From Geobacillus stearothermophilus ATCC 12980 (lineage in GTDB: Bacteria > Bacillota > Bacilli > Bacillales > Anoxybacillaceae), in contig NZ_CP128494.1 of the NCBI RefSeq assembly GCF_030369615.1, positions 1,321,501 through 1,385,500 of the forward strand: DNA of 64,000 nucleotides, read 5' to 3'. The position numbers were made by a program, and so were the translations under genes. This document shows, piece by piece, positions 51,299 to 57,182 of the stretch (its first letter is position 1; each line of letters begins with the position of its first letter). Below the pieces are notes generated by a model. That model was not told the DNA's origin, did no database searches, and worked only from the letters and a program-made list of their open reading frames with translations.

Positions 51299-51388
51299 GG
51301 AGGAATACCCAAGTCTGGCTGAAGGGGGCGGTTTCGAAAACCGCTAGGGGTGTCACAGCCCGCGGGGGTTCGAATCCCTCTTCCTCCA
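51299..51388 (+). tRNA. tRNA-Ser (anticodon CGA)
   Basis: A 90-base class II cloverleaf: acceptor GGAGGAA/TTCCTCC, anticodon stem GCGGT/ACCGC with loop TTCGAAA (anticodon CGA, reads TCG), a long variable arm, and T-arm GGTTCGAATCC. CCA is not encoded. Confidence 0.95.
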
Positions 51389-51434
51389 TTTCTAATATCC
51401 ATCCTGTCAAATTGTAAATCATGAACCCCTTGAT

Positions 51435-51460
51435 ACGACTGCGTTGGCAGTCGTTTTTTC
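51435..51460 (+). terminator. Terminator of the tRNA cluster
   Basis: ACGACTGC pairs perfectly with GCAGTCGT, followed by TTTTTC. Confidence 0.88.
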
Positions 51461-51586
51461 ATTTTTTCGGAATCCTTTTGACTTTTCTTCAAATCTTTTA
51501 ACATGTTCAGCGTCTTATCATCAATCGTAATCGTTCGTTTCGAATCGAAAACACCGTCTCGATGGCATCTTTTTTTTTGAATTTAT

Positions 51587-51605
51587 GTATATACTATGTA
51601 TATAC
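51587..51605 (+). promoter_or_regulatory. Double palindromic operator of the MazEF-like operon
   Basis: Two copies of the self-complementary octamer GTATATAC are spaced by TAT, an 11-base period that puts both on one face of the helix. They overlap a TATACT -10-like element, and autoregulation by the antitoxin-toxin complex would fit. Confidence 0.6.
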
Positions 51606-51660
51606 GAAATGAAAGGAGAGAGGTATAGTGGAATTAAACAAACAGAAAGGAGTGTCAATC

Positions 51661-51897
51661 ATGACAATAACAGTTCAAAAATGGGGAAACAGCCTTGCGG
51701 TTCGTATCCCAAGCGTGATTGCTGAACGTTTAGCGCTTCATCAAGGATCAGAAGTGGAGGTGATCGTTGAGAACCAAGCGATCAAGTTGATCCCGAAAAA
51801 GAAAAAGCCGACATTGGAGGAACTTTTGGCTAAAATCACGCCGGAAAATCGCCATGCTGAAATTGATTTTGGAACAGAAGGGAATGAATTGTTCTGA
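51661..51897 (+). CDS. mazE: MazE-like antitoxin (AbrB/SpoVT fold)
   Basis: The 78-residue protein starts with the swapped-hairpin DNA-binding fold (MTITVQKWGNSLAVRIPSVI, then RLALHQGSEVEVIVENQAIKL) and ends with an acidic tail that would wrap the toxin. ATG 51661 follows AAAGGAGTGTCAATC. An upstream in-frame GTG at 51628 also has a good site and would add 11 residues. Stop and toxin start overlap (TGATG). Confidence 0.92.
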   Translation: MTITVQKWGNSLAVRIPSVIAERLALHQGSEVEVIVENQAIKLIPKKKKPTLEELLAKITPENRHAEIDFGTEGNELF

Positions 51898-52226
51898 TGC
51901 AAGCGCCGGATCGTGGGGATCTTGTTTACGTCAATTTCAATCCACAAGCAGGGCATGAGCAGGCAGGAAAAAGGCCCGGCATCGTTCTATCACCAAAGCG
52001 GTTCAATCAATTGACAGGGTTTGCGGTGCTTTGCCCGATCACCCAGCAACAAAAAGGATATCCATTTGAAGTGGAATTGCCATCAGGCTTGGCCGTTGAA
52101 GGCGTGATTTTAACCGATCAGGTCAAAAGTTTAGATTGGCGCGCCCGACAGCTTCAAATAGTAGGACGGGCGCCCAATGAAGTTGTTTCGGATTGCTTGG
52201 ATCTGATTCATACTTTTCTTTCGTGA
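51897..52226 (+). CDS. mazF: MazF/PemK-family mRNA interferase toxin
   Basis: The 109-residue protein has the MazF SH3-like fold: DRGDLVYVNFNPQAGHEQAG, the catalytic Arg in GKRPGIVLSPK near residue 26, the ITQQQKGYPFEV loop with Thr near 49, and ILTDQVKSLDWRAR near 75. It cuts mRNA at short sequence motifs. Its ATG overlaps the antitoxin stop. The pair lies next to the tRNA cluster, a frequent site for acquired modules, and resembles plasmid PemIK/ChpBIK-type systems more than the Bacillus NdoAI/NdoA pair. Confidence 0.93.
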   Translation: MQAPDRGDLVYVNFNPQAGHEQAGKRPGIVLSPKRFNQLTGFAVLCPITQQQKGYPFEVELPSGLAVEGVILTDQVKSLDWRARQLQIVGRAPNEVVSDCLDLIHTFLS

Positions 52227-52357
52227 AAGGCCATTTATATTGGCCTTTTGTTCACTTTTAGCATACTTTTTGCGTACATTTTTGCCCTTCACGCTCCTTG
52301 AGGCGGGAGACTTCCTTCGGATGTTTTGTTAAAAAGGCAGAATCGAGCAACGAAAAG

Positions 52358-52380
52358 AAGGCGGATCGTCCCGCTTTTTT
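52358..52380 (+). terminator. Weak terminator after mazF
   Basis: GCGG pairs with CCGC, followed by six Ts. The stem is short. The gap 52227-52439 holds nothing else I can support. Confidence 0.4.
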
Positions 52381-52439
52381 GCATGGATTGACACACTGGA
52401 GATTATTTTGCACAAATGCTGTTTTTCAGCCGCCACAAC

Positions 52440-52613
52440 CGCGGCGAGGAAACGGAGCTAAACGTGACCGCCCGCGAAAAACTCCGCCTTCTTCTTTATG
52501 CCGGCGAGCCGGTGAACGAACCGGTCGTCGCCTACGGGCCGTTCGTCATGAACACGCCGGAACAAATCCGCGAGGCGATTCGCGATTACCAGGAAGGGCG
52601 GTTTGGGCGATAA
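52440..52613 (+). pseudogene. Pirin C-terminal fragment
   Basis: The frame encodes KLRLLLYAGEPVNEPVVAYG, then PFVMNTPEQIREAIRDY and GRFG, the typical end of the pirin C-terminal cupin domain. Pirins are about 230-290 residues, and the N-terminal metal-binding cupin is missing. The ATG at 52416 is fortuitous, without a ribosome binding site. A 5' truncation is the simplest reading, possibly caused by arrival of the tRNA/MazEF segment. Confidence 0.78.
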
Positions 52614-52708
52614 TGGAAGGGAAAGAGCCGATTCGTTGTATGGCTCTTTCTTTTTTGTTATCATGTTCACAAAAAGAAGCCGTTGGGTTGTTCAAGGAGG
52701 ACATAGTC

Positions 52709-53458
52709 ATGAACCAAGTCATCGAAACGATTCTCCAGCACCGTTCGATCCGCCGGTTTGAAGACAGGCCGCTCACGGATGAACAAATCCGCACGATCGT
52801 CGAATGCGCCCAGGCGGCATCCACTTCAAGCTATGTTCAAGCGTACTCGATCATCGGGGTGAAAGATCCGGAGAAAAAACGGAAGCTCGCCGAGTTGGCG
52901 GGAAATCAATCCTATGTCGAGCATAACGGCCATTTCTTTGTCTTTTGCGCTGATTTTCACCGCCATGAGCTCATTGGCGAGCTAGAAGGAAAAGACGTGC
53001 TTCCATCGCTTGAGAGTACGGAAAAGTTTATGGTTGCGCTGATTGACACGGCGCTTGCGGCGCAAAACGCCGCCATTGCCGCGGAGTCGATGGGGCTTGG
53101 CATCTGCTACATTGGCGGGCTGCGCAACAACTTGCCGGAAGTATGTGCGCTGCTAAATGTGCCGAAGCGGGTCATTCCGCTGTTTGGGCTTGCCGTCGGC
53201 TATCCTGCACAAACGCCGGATCAAAAGCCGCGGTTGCCGTTTGAACACGTTTATCATGAGGACGAATACAACCAAGACCGCGCCCGATTCCTCGAACAAT
53301 TGCAACGCTACAACGAAACGGTTTCGGCGTATTATGAGCAGCGGACAAACGGCCGCCGCCGCGACACATGGACCGGGCAGATGGCCGATATGCTCAGCCG
53401 CCAAGTCCGGATGTACATGAAGGAGTTTGTGGAAGGGAAAGGGTTCAATTTACGGTAG
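52709..53458 (+). CDS. nfsA: Oxygen-insensitive NADPH nitroreductase / FMN reductase
   Basis: This 249-residue flavoenzyme belongs to the NfsA/FRP group: VIETILQHRSIRRFEDRPLT (FMN phosphate contacts), CAQAASTSSYVQAYSII near residue 39, GLGICYIGGLRNN near 135, and FGLAVGYPAQTPDQKPRLP near 160. Its length equals NfrA1 of B. subtilis. It reduces nitro-compounds, quinones or free FMN with NADPH. AAGGAGGACATAGTC precedes ATG 52709. Confidence 0.92.
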   Translation: MNQVIETILQHRSIRRFEDRPLTDEQIRTIVECAQAASTSSYVQAYSIIGVKDPEKKRKLAELAGNQSYVEHNGHFFVFCADFHRHELIGELEGKDVLPSLESTEKFMVALIDTALAAQNAAIAAESMGLGICYIGGLRNNLPEVCALLNVPKRVIPLFGLAVGYPAQTPDQKPRLPFEHVYHEDEYNQDRARFLEQLQRYNETVSAYYEQRTNGRRRDTWTGQMADMLSRQVRMYMKEFVEGKGFNLR

Positions 53459-53531
53459 CCTCGCTGCAGGCGGGAGCCCCCAGCTCCCATTCCCGAAGTC
53501 CAAGAGGTTCGTAAGAAAGGAGAGAACGAGA

Positions 53532-54275
53532 GTGGACAAAATCCGGCAACTGGCGCAATGGATCAAAGAGGCGAATACAATCGCCGTCCTGACCGGGGCC
53601 GGGATGAGCACGGAGTCTGGCATTCCTGATTTTCGCAGCGAAAACGGCCTTTACGCCCAAGAGGACCATGTCGAATATTATTTGTCAGAGCATTATTACA
53701 AAAAAGATCCGATTGATTTTTGGCGTCGATTCAAGCGGATGTTTTCATTAAAAATGATGGGCGGCTTTGCCCCGAATGACGGGCATCGGTTTCTCTGCTG
53801 GCTTGAGGAGATGGGCAAGACGGTGACGATTTTGACGCAAAATATTGACGGGCTGCATACGAAAGCAGGAAGCACGAATGTCATTGAGCTGCACGGCACG
53901 CTGCAGACGGCGACATGCCCGTCATGCGGCAACAAGTATGATCTGTCGTTTATCAACCGTCACGAGGTGCCGCGCTGTGAAAAGTGCCAGACGATTGTCA
54001 AACCGGATGTCGTTTTGTTTGGCGGGCTCGTGCCGCGCATGGAAGAAGCGTTTGCTGCGGCGGCCGCCAGCGACTTGCTTCTGGCGATGGGAACAAGTTT
54101 GGAAGTGGCGCCCGCGAATCAAATCCCGTTTTATGTCGCCGCCGAATCGCCGGCAACAAGGAAAGTATTGATCAACAAAACAGCGACAAGAATGGACGGG
54201 ATGTTTGACCTTGTCATTTATGGCGGAATCGGGGAAACGGTCGCTAGCGTGCGCAAGCAAATACAGGCGGAATAG
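53532..54275 (+). CDS. srtN: NAD-dependent protein deacetylase (sirtuin)
   Basis: The 247-residue enzyme removes acetyl groups from lysines using NAD+. Motifs: GAGMSTESGIPDFRS near residue 21, TQNIDGLHTKAG near 103, catalytic His in ELHGT near 120, the zinc site CPSC and CEKC near 130-155, and MGTSLEVAPAN near 195. The start is GTG 53532 after AAGGAGAG. The length matches SrtN of Bacillus. A decayed permease gene follows. Confidence 0.95.
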   Translation: MDKIRQLAQWIKEANTIAVLTGAGMSTESGIPDFRSENGLYAQEDHVEYYLSEHYYKKDPIDFWRRFKRMFSLKMMGGFAPNDGHRFLCWLEEMGKTVTILTQNIDGLHTKAGSTNVIELHGTLQTATCPSCGNKYDLSFINRHEVPRCEKCQTIVKPDVVLFGGLVPRMEEAFAAAAASDLLLAMGTSLEVAPANQIPFYVAAESPATRKVLINKTATRMDGMFDLVIYGGIGETVASVRKQIQAE

Positions 54276-54284
54276 ATCGATAGA

Positions 54285-54977
54285 TTCCATGACACGAAAG
54301 AAATGCCGATCGTCGCATCGATGGCGGCGGTCGGGCTGCTTGGCGTCTTGATGGAGCGGCTCGTGTTTTATCCGCTTCGCGACGCATCGCCGCTCCATGA
54401 CAAAATTGCGGCGATTGGCATTTTGTTGTTTTTGGAGGCATTCGCCCAGTTCGTCTGGGGGCGGACTATCAGACGATGCCGACTCCGTATGGCGATGTCG
54501 TCACGTTGTTCGGATTCACATTGACCATTCAACGCATCCTCATCATCGCATCCGCTGTCATCATCATGATCTTGTTTACCTCTTCTTGAAAAAGACGTTC
54601 ATCGGGTCTTCCATCATCGCGATGGCGCAAAACCGCGAAGGGGCGAATTTGGGCGGCATTAACACGAATAAAGTCGCCATGCTGACGTTTTTCCTTTCCG
54701 GCAGTTTGGCAGCGCTCGCCGCGTCGCTCGCTTCGCCGATCAACCTTGTGTTTCCCGGCATGGGGCATCTCGTCATCTTGAAAGCGTTTGGCATCATCAT
54801 TCTCGGCGGCATGGGAAGCATTCCCGCGCCATTGTCGGCGGCTATATTTTGGGATTCAGCGAAAGCTTGGGAGCGACGTATGTGTCGAACGACTACAAAG
54901 ACATTATCGCTTTTGCCATCCTCGTCATCATTTTAACGGTCAAACCGAACGGACTGTTTGCCAAGGAGGGACATTGA
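54285..54977 (+). pseudogene. Branched-chain amino acid ABC permease (LivH), multiply frameshifted
   Basis: Three consecutive frames encode LivH pieces: [20 protein letters not shown] up to about 54460, then [20 protein letters not shown] to about 54585, then KKTFIGSSIIAMAQNREGAN through GIIILGGMGSIP at about 54828, and again another frame for SLGATYVSNDYKDIIAFAIL and KPNGLFAKEGH. At least three frameshifts are present and the N-terminal about 55 residues are missing. The gene is clearly dead. Confidence 0.85.
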
Positions 54978-55105
54978 TGGCTGTATTCGCCAACCGGCGC
55001 TTATGGATCGCCGTTCTTGCGGCGCCGGCTGACATCGTTCGCATTATGACGTTTTTTGATTCGTTAATGATAGAATTGCCGCCTGGAAGCACTGTTTCGG
55101 GTTGA
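54977..55105 (+). pseudogene. LivM start fragment
   Basis: ATG 54977 overlaps the LivH stop (TGATG) and AAGGAGG lies before it, as for a livM gene. Only the first about 16 residues (MAVFANRRLWIAVLAAP) look native, and the frame then runs into unrelated sequence and stops at 55105. It is a truncated second permease of the same operon. Confidence 0.6.
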
Positions 55106-55248
55106 TCAATTCTTATTGTGTACTTATTATCATAAAAAACTATGTTCTAAATAATCAAATAAACAAATAGAAAAATTTTCAATAATGAAATAAAATAAAA
55201 CTGCCCTGCCACATGATGAATCTAATCACAGGAGAGGAGAGACCGACC

Positions 55249-55530
55249 ATGCGGGAAATGGCCCTCGGCCTTGCCGCCTCGTTCTTTTTTGCCGTTACGT
55301 TCATATTGAACCGGTCTATGGAACTAGCTGGCGGGAGTTGGACATGGAGCTCGTCACTTCGTTTTTTCTTTATGGTTCCGCTGTTGTTTGTCATTCTTCT
55401 TGCCCGCCGCAATCTCGGTCCGGTTTGGCGCGACATGAAGCGCCATCCATGGACATGGATCGTCTGGGAGACGGTCGGTTTCGGCTGTTTCGAAGGCCCA
55501 GCCTTCGTATCGGGTGGAGGGAGAGCGGTG
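55249..55530 (+). pseudogene. EmrE-like (PF13536-type) efflux transporter, N-terminal part only
   Basis: ATG 55249 follows GGAGAGGAGAG. The frame encodes GLAASFFFAVTFILNRSMEL, SSSLRFFFMVPLLFVILLAR and HPWTWIVWETVGFG, the first three TM helices of a ten-helix multidrug efflux transporter of about 300 residues. After that the sequence loses likeness (CFEGPAFVSGGGR) and element A copy 3 begins at 55543. The first about 80 residues are native. The rest was deleted or displaced. Confidence 0.7.
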
Positions 55531-55542
55531 AAAACGAGCATC

Positions 55543-55772
55543 TATATAGATGCAACGAAGAAGTTTAACATATCCTTGACGGAAAAGCGGTTTGTCCATT
55601 TTCGACTGTCGAAGGCAAGCCTATGGCTTGCCCCGTCACGCCAAGGCGTGACGGAAGACCGAACAACCACCTGCTTCACAGATCCATATATGGGTCTGTG
55701 AAGCGGCGTTGTTCGGTCGCCTGACAGTCGATAAAAGCTGCAAATGGTAAATCTTCAAATTGCATCTATATA
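55543..55772 (-). mobile_element. MITE-like element, family A, copy 3 (inverted)
   Basis: 230 bases bounded by perfect 13-base ends TATATAGATGCAA and TTGCATCTATATA. Read on the minus strand it follows copy 1 almost throughout, with the same stems and the hairpin CCGTCACGCC/GGCGTGACGG. It is the best-preserved copy at its ends. Confidence 0.9.
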
Positions 55773-55917
55773 CGCGCTGCTGGCCTGCCATGCGGCTGTG
55801 ATTTATCTCTGGATTAGCGACTGGGACGTGCTTATGACGCCCGTGGGTCTTGTCGTATGGGGCGGAGGGGTTGCTGTCAGCCTCACCATCCTTCACTTTC
55901 GCCCCCGTATTCATCCC
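55773..55917 (+). other. Membrane-protein-like coding fragment
   Basis: One frame continues through two hydrophobic stretches (ALLACHAAVIYLWI and PVGLVVWGGGVAVSLTILHF) without start or ribosome binding site. It may be a piece of the interrupted transporter or of another lost gene. Confidence 0.35.
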
Positions 55918-55920
55918 AGT

Positions 55921-56041
55921 TTGCCGCCTGCTTCCTTCAGATTCTGCGTCGCCGCAGACACCCTTGCGTTAAGCTAACTGCTACTTCTGCCTTCGCAGTT
56001 CGGGACTTTCACCCTATAGACTGCACCCGTGCCGGGCGCAC
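55921..56041 (-). mobile_element. 5' fragment of a group IIC intron (GsI-IIC-like)
   Basis: On the minus strand, from 56041, the sequence begins GTGCGCCCGGCACGGGTGCA and continues through TATAGGGTGAAAGTCCCGAA to GGAAGCAGGCGGCAAACT, which I recognise as the start of domain I of the Geobacillus GsI-IIC intron. It breaks off after about 120 bases. No reverse transcriptase or domain V/VI is present, so it is a dead fragment. Confidence 0.82.
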
Positions 56042-56046
56042 ACGAT

Positions 56047-56074
56047 GACGGCGGCGTCGATGCTTGCCGCCGTC
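56047..56074. other. Stem-loop at the intron 5' junction
   Basis: GACGGCGGC pairs perfectly with GCCGCCGTC and lies five bases from the intron 5' end. Group IIC introns insert next to such stem-loops, so this is the likely target hairpin. Confidence 0.65.
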
Positions 56075-56126
56075 TGTTCATTGATCATCGAATGGGCGGT
56101 GCGCTCGATGCCGTAGGAACACTTGG

Positions 56127-56633
56127 TTAGTCGTTGCGGCCGTCAGCGGCCCGGAAGGCTTCTGGAGCGATCCGGCGGCCAACCGCATACATGATCGGTG
56201 CGCCGATCGCCATGACAACAAACTCGCCAATGGCCGTCGTCAGCCATGTGAGCCAAAACGGAAAGCCGAGCGCGAGCTTTAGTTCAAAGGCGATGATGGC
56301 CATGGTCACGGTAAACGACAACGTATTGATCGCCATACGCGCCCAAATGTTCTCGACATAACGCATAGAAACAATCGTGATGAGAAGCGCCAGCACCGAC
56401 TGGCCGACGCCGAATACAAGATCATACGCGACAATCGGCGAGAAAAACAAATTGGCCAAAAAGACGCCGAGCACGATGCCCACGGCGTATGTTCGGCGGA
56501 ATACGACTAGGTGGTTTAACATTTCTGAGACGCGAAACTGAATGTTCGTAAAGCCAAACGGCTGGATGAACGCCGTCACGGCGATATACACGGCGGCGAT
56601 CAAACCGTTTGTCGCCATCGTTCGAACGTTCAT
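56127..56633 (-). CDS. queT: QueT-family queuosine precursor transporter
   Basis: The 168-residue membrane protein has five to six TM helices and the QueT pattern: NGLIAAVYIAVTAFIQPFGF, NIQFRVSEMLNHLVVF (RxSE motif) near residue 33, and FVMAIGAPIMYAVGRRI at the end. It is the substrate-binding S component of an ECF transporter for queuine/preQ1-type precursors. I use ATG 56633 after GGAGAG. The longer frame starts in the divergent region. I looked for a preQ1 riboswitch upstream and did not recognise one. Confidence 0.9.
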   Translation of the reverse strand: MNVRTMATNGLIAAVYIAVTAFIQPFGFTNIQFRVSEMLNHLVVFRRTYAVGIVLGVFLANLFFSPIVAYDLVFGVGQSVLALLITIVSMRYVENIWARMAINTLSFTVTMAIIAFELKLALGFPFWLTWLTTAIGEFVVMAIGAPIMYAVGRRIAPEAFRAADGRND

Positions 56634-56705
56634 GGTATTCTCTCCTCTCGTGCATGATGATATGATTGTAGCATACCACTCTCGTGAACGAAAGGAGCGG
56701 GATCC

Positions 56706-56810
56706 ATGGCTGCAAAGAAACAAGCAGCAGACCGATACGGTTCCGTCTGGGAGGTCGCAATTACGGCGCTTCGCCTCGGCTTGACGTCATTTGGCGGACC
56801 GGTCGCATAG
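56706..56810 (+). pseudogene. Chromate transporter (ChrA), truncated by element B
   Basis: ATG 56706 (after AAAGGAGCGGG) encodes 34 residues ending ALRLGLTSFGGPVA, the strongly conserved first helix motif of ChrA proteins. The stop is created exactly where family B copy 2 begins (56809). The remaining about 350 residues are absent. Divergent from queT. Confidence 0.8.
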
Positions 56811-56926
56811 GTTGTAATAAAGAATTTCCGACCTCCATGTCCCGTCTTTACTTTATCACCTAACAAGCTGGCACGGTGACAAGAAGAGCGAACAATGCCA
56901 TGTAAAACAAAATTGCAACTTATATA
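56809..56926 (+). mobile_element. MITE-like element, family B, copy 2
   Basis: About 118 bases. The left end AGGTTGTAATAAAGAATTTC and right end ATGTAAAACAAAATTGCAAC-TTATATA match copy 1 at 35765 with a few changes. The centre differs. It truncates the chromate transporter gene. Confidence 0.7.
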
Positions 56927-57141
56927 GATCGATCAACAGCAGCGCCAGCCAAGAGAAACGCTATGAGAAAATGGATGGTCACAATAGCAGGCGGGAGGTC
57001 AAACCAGACAACAAGGGGCCGAGTGCGATCTGCGCCGCAAGCAATCCAGCCGCCGCCGACCATCGTGGCGAGCACGATGGCGTCGATCGTCAACCTCGTT
57101 AGGACTGGCCAAGTTGGTTTAGTTTTCCGTGATCCGCTCAT
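56927..57141 (-). other. Remnant of a minus-strand membrane protein
   Basis: A minus-strand frame has hydrophobic pieces (IDAIVLATMVGGGWIACG and IVTIHFLIAFLLAGA) that lie partly in different frames and run into element B. No full family could be recognised. The stretch is probably the far side of the broken locus. Confidence 0.35.
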
Positions 57142-57182
57142 ACTAACAACAGCATGATCGACTTGAAAGGAAGTGGATCAAA

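Noticed and set aside
51223..51504. Minus-strand ORFs across the tRNA-Ala/tRNA-Ser genes (with GIRTPAG and RIRTDD-like text)
   Set aside because: They are antisense translations of tRNA genes, a well-known database artefact.
56634..56705. preQ1 riboswitch upstream of queT
   Set aside because: The short upstream region shows no recognisable preQ1 core, only a promoter-like TACAAT and the ribosome binding site.
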